Shown here in pieces: positions 8,943-17,510 of a stretch of DNA of 64,000 nt (position 1 is its first letter; each line of letters begins with the position of its first letter). Below the pieces are notes generated by a model. The model worked only from the letters and a program-made list of their open reading frames with translations, was not told the DNA's origin and searched no databases. The stretch covers positions 1,550,001-1,614,000 of the forward strand of contig NC_016631.1 of NCBI RefSeq assembly GCF_000178955.2, read 5' to 3'. The position numbers and the translations under genes are program-made. The stretch comes from Granulicella mallensis MP5ACTX8 (lineage in GTDB: Bacteria > Acidobacteriota > Terriglobia > Terriglobales > Acidobacteriaceae).

Positions 8943-9737
8943 TTAACGGTAATCAAACTTGTATTCGATGGTGATGGAGTTGCCTTCCGGTAACTGTGGA
9001 AAGTTGTCCAGATGTTGAATGGCCCGGAGCGCAGCGGTATCGAGTGTAGAGGAGCCGCTGCGGGTTTCGACGTGCAGGTTCGCAACTGATCCGTCGCGCT
9101 GAATGTCGAAGAGCACTGTCACGCTTTTGTTCATGGAGGCGTTCGGATCGGCCTGCCCTGAGTAGGTGGCGTAGCTCTGGTTGACCGCGTTGGCCACAAT
9201 TCTCAGGTAATACGCATAGCGATTGCCAAAGACGCGGTTCTGAACGGTGAGGGCGGCGGTACCATTTTTGAGCTGGGATACCGATTGTGGCAGCTGTGTG
9301 GCAGCGTCTCCGCTCGCCGCTTTGGGCGTTACCGGAGCAGGCTGGGGATGCTTAGGCGGCACCGGTGTCTCGATGGGCGCGACCTTGGGGATGACCTTTG
9401 CCGGCGTCTTCGCCTTGATCAGCACATCGGTTGGCTTGGGCGGTGGCTGGGTGGCTTCCTTGGGCGGAGGCTTGGGTGTGGGAGTCACGTCCTCTGAGGC
9501 AAGCACCGAATCTTTGACAGGCGCGGCTTTGGGGGGCAGCGGAATTGCCGAGACCATGGAGGCCTGGATCGCTCCGACGGAGGCCGTGTTTTCACCCCAG
9601 TTCGGGGCGTGAACGTGTTCGAAGACGGCCACGGCGGCAAGCCCGCCGATCAGGGCGAGATGCAGCACGATCGCTCCGGCAAGACCGCTGCCGAACCGGT
9701 CGTCCCGTTCCTCGCTCGTGGTGGCGTAATTACTCAT
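8943..9737 (-). CDS. TolA/TonB-like energy-transducing protein
   Basis: 264 residues with the TolA/TonB plan: a short cytoplasmic N-terminus, one membrane anchor at about 17-40 (GSGLAGAIVLHLALIGGLAA), a Pro/Lys-rich spacer at about 65-140 (PTPKPPPKEATQPPPKPTD) and a C-terminal TonB-fold domain at about 160-264 (YYLRIVANAVNQSYATY, VTVLFDIQRDGSV, FPQLPEGNSITIEYKFDYR). Its place between tolR and tolB makes it the functional TolA, carrying proton-motive energy from TolQR to Pal/TolB. The spacer resembles TonB more than the long helix of enterobacterial TolA, so the family name is left open. Confidence 0.88.
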   Translation of the reverse strand: MSNYATTSEERDDRFGSGLAGAIVLHLALIGGLAAVAVFEHVHAPNWGENTASVGAIQASMVSAIPLPPKAAPVKDSVLASEDVTPTPKPPPKEATQPPPKPTDVLIKAKTPAKVIPKVAPIETPVPPKHPQPAPVTPKAASGDAATQLPQSVSQLKNGTAALTVQNRVFGNRYAYYLRIVANAVNQSYATYSGQADPNASMNKSVTVLFDIQRDGSVANLHVETRSGSSTLDTAALRAIQHLDNFPQLPEGNSITIEYKFDYR

Positions 9738-9755
9738 CTGTCTTTCGTTCTTTTT

Positions 9756-10163
9756 CTATTTTTCTAGTGGCTGCGTCACGATGCTGATATTTGTGATGCC
9801 TGCTTGTTTGACGGCATCCATGACGGACGCGAACGCCCCGAAGGGCACCTTCTGGTCGGCGCGGACGTAGACGACGCGCTTGGTGTTCTTCGCAGTCGGG
9901 CCCAGCGCCGCAGGCAGGTCATGGATGTTGACCGGCTTGTCCTGCAGGAAGACGTTCTGGTCCTTGTCGATGGTGATGACGCTGTGCTCTTCGGTGAGCT
10001 GGTTCACGGTGCGGGTATGTGGCACGGCAACTTCGACGCCGCTCTGCAGCACCGGTGCGGTCAGCATGAAGATGAGCAGCAGCACGAGCACGACGTCTAC
10101 CAGCGGCGTGATGTTGATGTCGGCGAGCGCTGTCTGCGTGTGTCCTCGCGAGGAGAAGGCCAT
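9756..10163 (-). CDS. tolR: Biopolymer transport protein TolR/ExbD
   Basis: 135 residues: a short N-terminus, one transmembrane helix at about 18-38 containing the essential Asp23 (ALADINITPLVDVVLVLLLI), and a periplasmic domain with VYVRADQKVPFGAFASVMDAVKQAGI near the C-terminus. With TolQ it forms the proton channel that drives TolA. The ATG at 10163 starts MAFSSRGHTQ; a longer frame upstream runs back through the end of tolQ and is not used. The gap to tolQ is two bases, showing tight coupling. Confidence 0.93.
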   Translation of the reverse strand: MAFSSRGHTQTALADINITPLVDVVLVLLLIFMLTAPVLQSGVEVAVPHTRTVNQLTEEHSVITIDKDQNVFLQDKPVNIHDLPAALGPTAKNTKRVVYVRADQKVPFGAFASVMDAVKQAGITNISIVTQPLEK

Positions 10164-10165
10164 GG

Positions 10166-10945
10166 TTAGAGCGTCCTCCGGCGGGGCTCTTCCTGAACCG
10201 GCGGAGCAGGCGGCGGAAGCAGAGCCGCGTTTTCGATGGCGTTCAGAAGCTCGCGGCCGAAGTCGTCGCAACGTGCTGCGAACTCGCGTAGCCGCGCGGT
10301 GAGCTGGTTGTAGCCGACCAGCGCGGGGATGGCGACGACGAGGCCGGCGGCAGTGGTGATGAGCGCTTCGCTGATGCCCGGAGCGACGGCCCGCAGGGTA
10401 GCTGCGCCGGCGGTTCCGAGACCGTGAAAGGCGTCGACGATGCCCATCACTGTTCCGAACAGGCCGACGAAGGTGGCGGACTGGGCGATGGTCGCGAGCC
10501 AGGTCATGCGCCGTTCCATGATGGTCACGGCTTCGCTGGAGGCGGTCTGCGCGGCGCGTTCCATGGCCTGGGGATTGGGCGGTGTGCCGCGGCCTCCGCT
10601 CTGGCGCTGGTACTCGTCGTGGATCTCATGGAAGACGGTGACGAGCGGGCTGGGCCGGAACTGGTCGGCGACAGCGGCGATCTCGCTCAAGCGCCCCGAC
10701 TTGCGGAACGCCCGGACGAAGCGGCGGTTCTGCTTGTTGGCGGCACCGAAGCTTCTCCACTTCGAGAGCATGATGGCCCAGGAAAAGATGCTGGCCAGCA
10801 GGAGAATCCCGAGCACGGTCAGGGCCGTGGGTCCGCTGTTGTGCAGCATTTCGGCGATTGCACCGGAGTGCGCCGCAACGGGAGGCGGGCCGAGTTGGTC
10901 GGGTGTTGCGTCCTGCAGGAGTAGAGCGAGTGTGAGCACAGTCAT
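10166..10945 (-). CDS. tolQ: Proton channel protein TolQ/ExbB
   Basis: 259 residues of the MotA/TolQ/ExbB family with three membrane helices at about 38-60, 150-175 and 195-215. The family core is present: TWLATIAQSATFVGLFGTVM-GIV, ATLRAVAPGISEALITTAAG and LVVAIPALVGYN. It is the first gene of the minus-strand tol operon, in the order tolQ-tolR-tolA/tonB-tolB-pal-cpoB. The C-terminus is Pro/Arg rich (PPPAPPVQEEPRRR). The promoter should lie in 10946-11249, where I see no confident motif. Confidence 0.93.
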   Translation of the reverse strand: MTVLTLALLLQDATPDQLGPPPVAAHSGAIAEMLHNSGPTALTVLGILLLASIFSWAIMLSKWRSFGAANKQNRRFVRAFRKSGRLSEIAAVADQFRPSPLVTVFHEIHDEYQRQSGGRGTPPNPQAMERAAQTASSEAVTIMERRMTWLATIAQSATFVGLFGTVMGIVDAFHGLGTAGAATLRAVAPGISEALITTAAGLVVAIPALVGYNQLTARLREFAARCDDFGRELLNAIENAALLPPPAPPVQEEPRRRTL

Positions 10946-11249
10946 AGCGTCAGGTTTAGTGTACTTGCGGGATGCGGTTCAGGTGTACCCAGGCAGGTAC
11001 GGGTTCAGAGTTTCGGGGTGAGGGCGATCAGTGCAGGGTGTGCATCAAACATGGTCGCGTCAGCCGCTTCCTGTAGGGGGGATCAGCCCTTTGGCTCGCC
11101 GCTTCAGGCTCGTTTTGTAAGGGAAAAGATTCCACGGTAACCGCACCGCACTCTATGGTAAAAATTCATGACCCAGCTTCAGGCCAAGTCGTTAGTCCCT
11201 TCGACTACTTGCAAAACTGGGAGACGACGATTGAACCGTGGAGTGGCTG
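10946..11249. other. Intergenic stretch between divergent genes, no clear feature
   Basis: About 300 bases between tolQ (minus) and the secreted hypothetical protein (plus). It should hold promoters for both directions. I see no convincing gene, repeat, hairpin or -35/-10 pair. Confidence 0.4.
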
Positions 11250-11804
11250 ATGATGGTAGACGCGAGAAGGTCTAGATTTTATGTCTTAGTGATCTTGGCT
11301 TCGTCTGCTTGCCTCTGCGCCGCTGCGAGCCACGCAGCCGGATCCAGCCGCACGCCGTCCACGGACCATGGCGCATCTGCCGCCGGGCATGAAGTTGATC
11401 GGATGCCATTAAGGCCTGGGATCTGGGAAATCAGTATTTATCGGGATATGCAGGTTGTGTATGGACCTGTTCGTCAGGAACTTTGTTCTGATTCGCTCTA
11501 TGGATATTTTTTCCCGTGGTATCCCTCTACAGAGAACCTCGGACGTGTTCTTCCTGAAGAAATCATCAGAACTAAAAATTGGGTTTGGCAAAACCCGGAC
11601 GGAAGATACAGGTTTACCGGCGCTCTGGGTACAACACGTGGTGGCGAGGTCAGGATTGTGCATCTGATTACATTGCACGGCGACGATCATTATGAGGACG
11701 AGTTGACTGTGAGCAGCCACGTGTACACTCACCCTCTGAAACATGTCTACATCGGCAGCGGCCGTTGGGTGGCCCCAGCTTCGTGTTCAGTGCCAACGAA
11801 ATAG
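11250..11804 (+). CDS. Secreted hypothetical protein, possibly DUF3617-like
   Basis: 184 residues, not confidently recognised. It has a signal peptide (VLVILASSACLCAAASHAAG) and one domain starting LRPGIWEISIYRDMQ, which resembles the opening of DUF3617 proteins (LRPGLWE-x-T), with later Cys residues. The match is only to a short segment. Codon use is less GC-biased than in the neighbours (many AT-rich codons in 11440-11600), hinting at a different history. ATG 11250 is preferred because GGAG lies six bases upstream; a GTG at 11238 is possible. It stands alone between tolQ and recN. Confidence 0.6.
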   Translation: MMVDARRSRFYVLVILASSACLCAAASHAAGSSRTPSTDHGASAAGHEVDRMPLRPGIWEISIYRDMQVVYGPVRQELCSDSLYGYFFPWYPSTENLGRVLPEEIIRTKNWVWQNPDGRYRFTGALGTTRGGEVRIVHLITLHGDDHYEDELTVSSHVYTHPLKHVYIGSGRWVAPASCSVPTK

Positions 11805-11905
11805 GCTCTCAACCTGTATGACCCAATGCACTAAAGCAGAAAACCATCGATCGTTTTGATGCGCTTTTCCTTCGCCCCTGTTATGCTCTCGGTGACGAGA
11901 CTCTC

Positions 11906-13597
11906 ATGCTGCTGGAACTGCGCGCTGAAAACTACGCCGTAATCGACCACGCGGTCGCGGTCTTTGGCCCCGGCCTGAACCTGCTGACGGGTGAAACCGG
12001 TGCTGGCAAGTCGATCCTGATCGACGCCCTGGTGCTGTTGCTTGGAGGCAAAGCCTCCAGCGATCTCGTGCGCTTTGGCGCGGAGAAGGCGGTGCTGGGC
12101 TGCGTCTTCGAATCGACGATCGGCGCGGATGCGATCCTCGAGCGCAATGGCATCGACCCGGAGTCGGGAGAGATTCTTCTGCGGCGCGAGATTGGCGCAA
12201 ACGGCAAGGGCCGCGTGTTTATTAATAATCAACCGGCGACGGTGGGAGTGCTGCGGCAGCTTGCGCCGGAGTTGGCGCTTGTTCACGCGCAGTCCGAGAC
12301 GCTGATTGCCTTCGATGCCGAACAGCAGCGGTTGCTGCTGGACCGGTTTGGCGATCTCAGCTCCGAGGAGGTTGCGAACGCCTTCGACGTTTGGAGGGGA
12401 CTCCGTACGCAGATCGAAGAGCTGCGCAACGCCGAGCAGGACCGCATGCGTCTTGTAGACCTGTGGAGCTTCCAGTCGCGCGAGATTGAGGCTACCGGTC
12501 TTACCGACGCGGAGGAAGATACGCAGTTAGAGGCAGAGAAGCGTGTGCTGGCCAATGCCGAGCGGCTTCTGACCGGCGCGAACGCCGCACAGGAGCTGCT
12601 GTACGAAGGCGAGACCTCGGCGGAGTCGCTGCTGGGAGCCGCGCTGCGACACGTCGAAGATCTGGCGCGGTTTGACGAGCAGTTCCGCGAGACGGCGCAG
12701 CAACTGGCGTCGGCCAAGGCGGGCGTTGAAGATGCGACTTCCGCGCTGCGCAAGTTTGCGGGGGAGATCTCGGCTTCTCCGGAGCGGCTGGGTGAGATCG
12801 AAGACCGCCTGGCGGCGCTGGACCGGCTGAAGCGCAAGTACGGCGCGACGCTGGGCGAGGTGATGAGCTTTGGCGCGGAGGTTGCGGGCAGGCTGGCAGA
12901 GCTGGAGAATCGCGATGCGAGGCTGCGGGAGCTGGAAGCCCAGCTTGCGACTGCGGCGAAAGCCTACGAGGCCGCCGCGCACCGCCTGAGCGAAGAGCGG
13001 GTAGCGGCTGCGCGGAAGCTGGGCAAGGTGGCGGAGCGGCAGATCAACGAACTCGCGATGCAGGCCCGGTTTGCGGTGGATGTGGTCTCCGATAAAGCTG
13101 CAACGGCCTGGGCGGCACATGGTTGGGACAGCGTCGAGTGCCGTATAGCGACCAATCCTGGTGAGCCGGTGAAGCCGTTGACGGAGATCGCGTCGGGTGG
13201 CGAGATGTCCCGCGTGATGCTGGCGCTGAAAGTTTCAGTGGAAGAGGGCGCTGCCGCGGCGGCTAAACGCAAGCGTACGGCGCTGCCGCGAACACTGGTG
13301 TTTGATGAGATCGACATCGGCATCGGCGGCAGGGCGGCGGAGGCCGTTGGGCAGAAGTTGAAGACGCTGTCGCGGGCTCAACAGGTGTTGTGTATTACGC
13401 ATCTGCCGCAGATTGCAGCCTTTGCGGATCAGCACTTCCTGATCGAGAAGTCGGAGCGGCGCGGGAGGACGCAGACGGGGGTTCGCCAGATGGAGCGCCC
13501 GGAACGCGTGGAGGAGATTGCGCGCATGCTTTCGGGCGCGAACCTGACGGAGACCTCGTTGCGCCATGCGGAGCAGATGCTGGCGTCGAGCGTATAG
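11906..13597 (+). CDS. recN: DNA repair protein RecN
   Basis: 563 residues, the normal size of this SMC-like ATPase, which tethers and processes DNA ends during double-strand break repair. Walker A is GETGAGKS (29-36). A long coiled-coil region rich in Glu, Ala and Arg fills about 150-400. The ABC signature ASGGEMSR lies near 430 and Walker B TLVFDEIDIGIGG near 464-476, followed by the H-loop region CITHLPQIAAFADQHF. The start MLLELRAENYAVIDH is the canonical RecN N-terminus. Monocistronic, followed by an R1 repeat. Confidence 0.97.
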   Translation: MLLELRAENYAVIDHAVAVFGPGLNLLTGETGAGKSILIDALVLLLGGKASSDLVRFGAEKAVLGCVFESTIGADAILERNGIDPESGEILLRREIGANGKGRVFINNQPATVGVLRQLAPELALVHAQSETLIAFDAEQQRLLLDRFGDLSSEEVANAFDVWRGLRTQIEELRNAEQDRMRLVDLWSFQSREIEATGLTDAEEDTQLEAEKRVLANAERLLTGANAAQELLYEGETSAESLLGAALRHVEDLARFDEQFRETAQQLASAKAGVEDATSALRKFAGEISASPERLGEIEDRLAALDRLKRKYGATLGEVMSFGAEVAGRLAELENRDARLRELEAQLATAAKAYEAAAHRLSEERVAAARKLGKVAERQINELAMQARFAVDVVSDKAATAWAAHGWDSVECRIATNPGEPVKPLTEIASGGEMSRVMLALKVSVEEGAAAAAKRKRTALPRTLVFDEIDIGIGGRAAEAVGQKLKTLSRAQQVLCITHLPQIAAFADQHFLIEKSERRGRTQTGVRQMERPERVEEIARMLSGANLTETSLRHAEQMLASSV

Positions 13598-13626
13598 GCC
13601 TCGAAGTAGTTCTCCTCGGCGGAGAT

Positions 13627-13696
13627 TCCCTCCGTGGCTAAAGCCACAGAAATAGAGCCCCGCGGCGGCGGGGCTGAAGCCCCGCCCTTTCAAAAC
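13627..13696. repeat. R1 palindromic repeat
   Basis: Contains CCTCCGTGGCTAAAGCCACA, then AGCCCCGCGGCGGCGGGGCT, and GGGGCTGAAGCCCC followed by GCCCTTTCAAAAC. The same plan (GGCTAAAGCC, then a CCCGCC..CTTTCAAA end) recurs at 32244-32350, and in shorter palindromic form at 35514 and 48575. It lies shortly after recN and can fold into several GC-rich stems. Confidence 0.8.
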
Positions 13697-13808
13697 GGCA
13701 GTGGCGACGGCAGCGCGGGCAATAGCATTAAATCCCCTCTTGTGCAAGCAACTCGGCGCCATGCGGACAGCTCTTATTGAGCAACTGTTATGCCGTAAGG
13801 AGACTGCC

Positions 13809-13949
13809 ATGCCAGAACCCAGGAAATGCGGACACGCGAGTTGTTCCTGCATCTGCACGGATGGCAAGAAGTTCTGCTGCCAGATGTGCGAAGACAGCAA
13901 AAATGTTACGGATTTGAGGTGCGACTGCAAACACTCGTGTTGTGGATAG
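13809..13949 (+). CDS. Small prokaryotic metallothionein
   Basis: 46 residues with ten Cys and three His: C7, C12, C14, C16, C23, C24, C27, C38, C40, C44 and C45 fall in the pattern CGHASCSCIC, FCCQMC, RCDC, SCCG. This matches the bacterial metallothionein family (SmtA/BmtA type), small cytoplasmic proteins that bind Zn, Cd or Cu as thiolate clusters. A strong SD (AAGGAG) lies seven bases before the ATG. The frame extends upstream but without a start supported by an SD. It is monocistronic between recN and ispH; no metalloregulator gene is next to it. Confidence 0.88.
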   Translation: MPEPRKCGHASCSCICTDGKKFCCQMCEDSKNVTDLRCDCKHSCCG

Positions 13950-14069
13950 AGTTTGCTGAAACGATGTGAAGAAAAGTAGAGAGGAAGCACAACCGAGGCA
14001 TTTTTTTCGTGTCTAGGCAGAGAGATGTTTTTATATCGAGGGCCGAATTCTATGTCGAGGGGGCCGAAC

Positions 14070-14246
14070 ATGATCGAATCGCCAAATTCCGCGAAACGCC
14101 TGTTGCTTGCAACCGTACGTCCGATCATGACTTCTCCTCTGGCGATGGCTTTGCCTGGGGTGTTGGTGGCGGCCAGTCTTGGCGGGGTGGGGGCGTCGGT
14201 GGCCCAGCTTCTTCCGCTTTTTCAGCAGCCCCCGTCTGACGAATAA
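14070..14246 (+). CDS. Possible small membrane peptide
   Basis: 58 codons beginning MIESPNSAKRLLLATVRPIM, with one hydrophobic stretch (ALPGVLVAASLGGVGASVAQ), ending FQQPPSDE. GAGGGGG sits six bases before the ATG. No family is recognised and the low-complexity Gly/Ala/Val run could arise by chance in GC-rich DNA. The rest of the 13950-14351 stretch holds no other feature I can support. Confidence 0.3.
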   Translation: MIESPNSAKRLLLATVRPIMTSPLAMALPGVLVAASLGGVGASVAQLLPLFQQPPSDE

Positions 14247-14351
14247 GGGCCTGCCATTGGTTGCGGCTCGGACCTGGGCCGGACCCTGGGATGCACCGGA
14301 TGTGGTTCAAATCGGGTGCGTTGCTGCAGGGAAACGCGTATACTTGGGGGT

Positions 14352-15377
14352 GTGAATGCAGCCACCCTTGCTCCCGAAGATATTAACCAGAACGTAACCG
14401 GTTCCCCGGCGAAACGCGTCCTCCTGCTGAAGCCCCGCGGCTTCTGCGCGGGAGTGGTTCGAGCCGTGGATATCGTAAAAATTGCCCTGGATACCTTTGG
14501 CGCGCCGATCTATGTCCGCAAGGAGATCGTGCATAACAGCTACGTGGTGAACGATCTTGCCGGCAAAGGCGCTATCTTCGTCAACGAGTTGGACGAGGTT
14601 CCGGCCGGCGCACGCGTCATCTACTCGGCGCACGGCGTCTCTCCGGCGGTTCGCGAGCATGCCAAGGAGCGCGGCCTGAAGGTCATCGACGCGACCTGCC
14701 CGCTGGTTACCAAGGTTCACGTAGAAGCCATCAAGTTCGCCAAACAGGGCTATTCGCTCGTTCTCGTCGGCCATCGCGACCACGAAGAGGTTGAGGGTAC
14801 CCAGGGTGAGGCCCCGACCGTAACGCAGGTCGTTTCAACGGTTGAAGAGGTTGCAGCGCTGGTGGTGCCCGATCCGAACAAGGTGGCCTACCTGACGCAG
14901 ACGACGCTTTCGCTCGATGAAGCCCGTTACATGATCGAGGCTTTGAAGAAGAAGTTCCCCAACATCGTTGGGCCGCATGCGCAGGACATCTGCTACGCCA
15001 CAGAGAACCGTCAGACAGCCGTGAAGAACGTCGCACACGGCGCGGACGTGGTTCTGGTGGTCGGCTCGCGGAACAGCTCGAACTCCAATCGCCTCGTCGA
15101 AGTCTCGCAGAACCTGGGAACGAACTCCTACCTGATTGATAAGGCAGAGGATATCCGGGCGGAGTGGATTGAAAACGTTTCGACTGTTGCCATTACGGCA
15201 GGTGCCTCCGCGCCTGAGATTCTGGTGCAGGATGTCGTTCAGTATTTGCAGGGTAAGGGATACGGATCGGTAGAAGAAGTCGAAGTGATGCCGGAGAATG
15301 TACGTTTCGGCCTGCCGCCGGAGATTGTGCAGGCGATCGCCTCCGCGCCTCCGATAGCGAGAGACGTCACGGCATAA
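14352..15377 (+). CDS. ispH: 4-hydroxy-3-methylbut-2-enyl diphosphate reductase
   Basis: IspH (LytB) makes IPP and DMAPP in the last step of the MEP pathway using a [4Fe-4S] cluster. The three cluster cysteines are C32 (RGFCAGVV), C116 (DATCPLVTK) and C214 (DICYATENRQ). The substrate-binding His and TQTTLS motifs (EIVHNSYVV, YSAHGVSP, LTQTTLS) are intact. The start is probably GTG at 14352 with GGGGG immediately upstream; an upstream in-frame ATG (14316) gives a non-conserved leader. It lies 48 bases before the squalene-hopene cyclase gene, which fits isoprenoid supply for hopanoids. Confidence 0.95.
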   Translation: MNAATLAPEDINQNVTGSPAKRVLLLKPRGFCAGVVRAVDIVKIALDTFGAPIYVRKEIVHNSYVVNDLAGKGAIFVNELDEVPAGARVIYSAHGVSPAVREHAKERGLKVIDATCPLVTKVHVEAIKFAKQGYSLVLVGHRDHEEVEGTQGEAPTVTQVVSTVEEVAALVVPDPNKVAYLTQTTLSLDEARYMIEALKKKFPNIVGPHAQDICYATENRQTAVKNVAHGADVVLVVGSRNSSNSNRLVEVSQNLGTNSYLIDKAEDIRAEWIENVSTVAITAGASAPEILVQDVVQYLQGKGYGSVEEVEVMPENVRFGLPPEIVQAIASAPPIARDVTA

Positions 15378-15425
15378 CCAGCGGCTGACTGTTACGGCAG
15401 CCGTTGAGGGATAACCATTTTCAGG

Positions 15426-17456
15426 ATGAGTACAACACCGATCAATCCGAGTAATCCGGGGGGTACGGCTCCAAAGCAGCCACGGTTCGGCCGGCTCGAC
15501 ATGGCCATGGACCTTGTCATTGGTGGCATCAACCGGTCGGTTGAATGGCTGATGGGCGAGCAGGAAGAGCCAGGCTACTGGTGCGGAGAGCTTGAAGCCG
15601 ACTCGATGCTCGAGGCGGACTATATCTTCATGCATACGCTGCTGGGGTCTGGCGACCGCGGCAAGATGGAGCGGTGCATCAACGAGATTCTGCGCCACCA
15701 GAACGCCGATGGCGGATGGAGCCTGTATCCCGGCGGTCCGTCGAATGTGCACTACGGCGTGAAGTGCTATCTCGCGCTGAAGCTGATGGGCTGGAGCGCC
15801 GACGATCCGGTGTTGGTGCGGGCGCGTGAGAACGTGCTTTCGCTGGGTGGCGTGGTCGAGTGCAATACCTTCACCAAGATCTATCTCTGCGCGCTGGGTC
15901 AGTACGACTATGACGCGGTTCCGGCTGTTCCGCCGGAGATGCTGCTGTTTCCGAACTGGTTCTACTTCAATATCTACGAGATCAGCTCGTGGTCGCGCGG
16001 CATTCTGGTGCCGTTGTCGGTCATCTACTCGACCAAGCCGTTCAAGAAGCTGCCGCCTGAGCAGGGTATCGACGAGCTGTTCGTCGGCGGCCGCGCCAAT
16101 GCCGACCTGCATCTGCGCTGGAACAAGAAGAAGTTCTTCTCCTGGAGTAACTTCTTCCTGATGCTCGATCGCATGATGCACTGGGCTGAGCGTATCCACA
16201 TTCGCCCGCTGCGCAAGATCGCGCTGAAGAAGGCTGAGAAGTGGATGCTGGACCGGTTCGAGATGTCGGATGGGTTGGGCGCTATCTATCCCGCAATGAT
16301 GAACTCCATCATTGCGCTACGCTACCTGGGCTACTCAGAAGACGATCCGCAGTTCATCCGCGCGATGGACGAGTTCGAGAAGCTGGGCATTGAAGAGCCC
16401 GAGGTTCCGGATGCAAACCCGGCACGTTTCCGCATGCAGCCTTGCATGTCACCCGTATGGGACACCGCATATGCGGTCTTCGCGTTGGGCGAGGCGGGTG
16501 TTCCCAAGGACGATCCCCGGCTGCTCAAGGCTGCCGACTGGATGCTGTCCAAAGAAGTGCGGCACAAGGGCGACTGGGCGGTCAAGGTCAAGAACGTCGA
16601 GCCCGGCGGTTGGTACTTCGAGTTCAATAACGAGTTTTATCCCGACGTCGACGATTCGGCGCAGGTGCTGCTGGCCCTGAACTGCGTTCAGAACCCTCGC
16701 GAGCGCTACCAGTACGAGGTCTCGCAGCGGGCGTTGAACTGGATCTTCGCGATGCAATGCAAGAACGGCGGCTGGGCTTCGTTCGACAAGGACAACACGA
16801 AGCAGATCTTCGAGTCGATCCCGTTTGCCGACCATAACGCGATGATCGATCCGCCGACGGTCGACATCACCGGGCGCATCCTGGAGATGCTCTCCGGCTA
16901 CGGCTTCACGCGCAGTGATAAGCGCGTGGAGAAGGCGGTCCAGTTCATCCTCAAGGGGCAGGAGCCGGATGGCTCGTGGTTTGGCCGCTGGGGCGTCAAC
17001 TATCTCTACGGAACATTCCTGGTCCTGCGCGGGCTGGAGGCGATCGGGTACTCGTACCTGGAGCCGGCAGTGCAGCAGGCGGCGGAGTGGATCCGCATGG
17101 TGCAGAACACCGACGGTGGATGGGGCGAGACCTGCGGCACCTATGACGATCCGAACCAGCGTGGCGTTGGGCCTTCTACGCCCTCGCAGACGGCCTGGGC
17201 GATCCTCGGATTGCTGGCTGCGAACGATACCCGTTCGGACTCGGTAGCCAAGGGAATTCGCTGGTTGATCGAGCGTCAGCATGAGGACGGCTCGTGGGAT
17301 GAGCTGATGCCGGGCCGCAATGGCGAGAGCTATTACACCGGAACGGGCTTCCCTCGCGTCTTCTACCTGGGGTATCACCTGTACAAGCAGTACTTCCCGC
17401 TGTTGGCGCTGACGACGTATCGCAAGGCGCTCGAGCGTGAACAAGCCGAAGCCTAA
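15426..17456 (+). CDS. shc: Squalene-hopene cyclase
   Basis: 676 residues, close to the family norm of about 630-680. It cyclises squalene to hopene and hopanol at the inner membrane. The acid motif DXDD is D407-V-D409-D410 in FYPDVDDSAQVL. Several QW repeats are visible (QNADGGWSLYPG, QCKNGGWASFD, KGQEPDGSWFGRWG, QNTDGGWGETCG, QHEDGSWDE). It follows ispH and precedes hpnH on the same strand, so the two substrate-side and two side-chain enzymes are probably one transcription unit. Confidence 0.97.
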   Translation: MSTTPINPSNPGGTAPKQPRFGRLDMAMDLVIGGINRSVEWLMGEQEEPGYWCGELEADSMLEADYIFMHTLLGSGDRGKMERCINEILRHQNADGGWSLYPGGPSNVHYGVKCYLALKLMGWSADDPVLVRARENVLSLGGVVECNTFTKIYLCALGQYDYDAVPAVPPEMLLFPNWFYFNIYEISSWSRGILVPLSVIYSTKPFKKLPPEQGIDELFVGGRANADLHLRWNKKKFFSWSNFFLMLDRMMHWAERIHIRPLRKIALKKAEKWMLDRFEMSDGLGAIYPAMMNSIIALRYLGYSEDDPQFIRAMDEFEKLGIEEPEVPDANPARFRMQPCMSPVWDTAYAVFALGEAGVPKDDPRLLKAADWMLSKEVRHKGDWAVKVKNVEPGGWYFEFNNEFYPDVDDSAQVLLALNCVQNPRERYQYEVSQRALNWIFAMQCKNGGWASFDKDNTKQIFESIPFADHNAMIDPPTVDITGRILEMLSGYGFTRSDKRVEKAVQFILKGQEPDGSWFGRWGVNYLYGTFLVLRGLEAIGYSYLEPAVQQAAEWIRMVQNTDGGWGETCGTYDDPNQRGVGPSTPSQTAWAILGLLAANDTRSDSVAKGIRWLIERQHEDGSWDELMPGRNGESYYTGTGFPRVFYLGYHLYKQYFPLLALTTYRKALEREQAEA

Positions 17457-17510
17457 GACCGTACAGCAACATCGAATACATTACACACGAAGTATGAAGG
17501 AGTACTCAGC

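Noticed and set aside
14262..14320. A tRNA-like GGTTCAAAT string upstream of ispH
   Set aside because: No acceptor or anticodon stems can be built around it.
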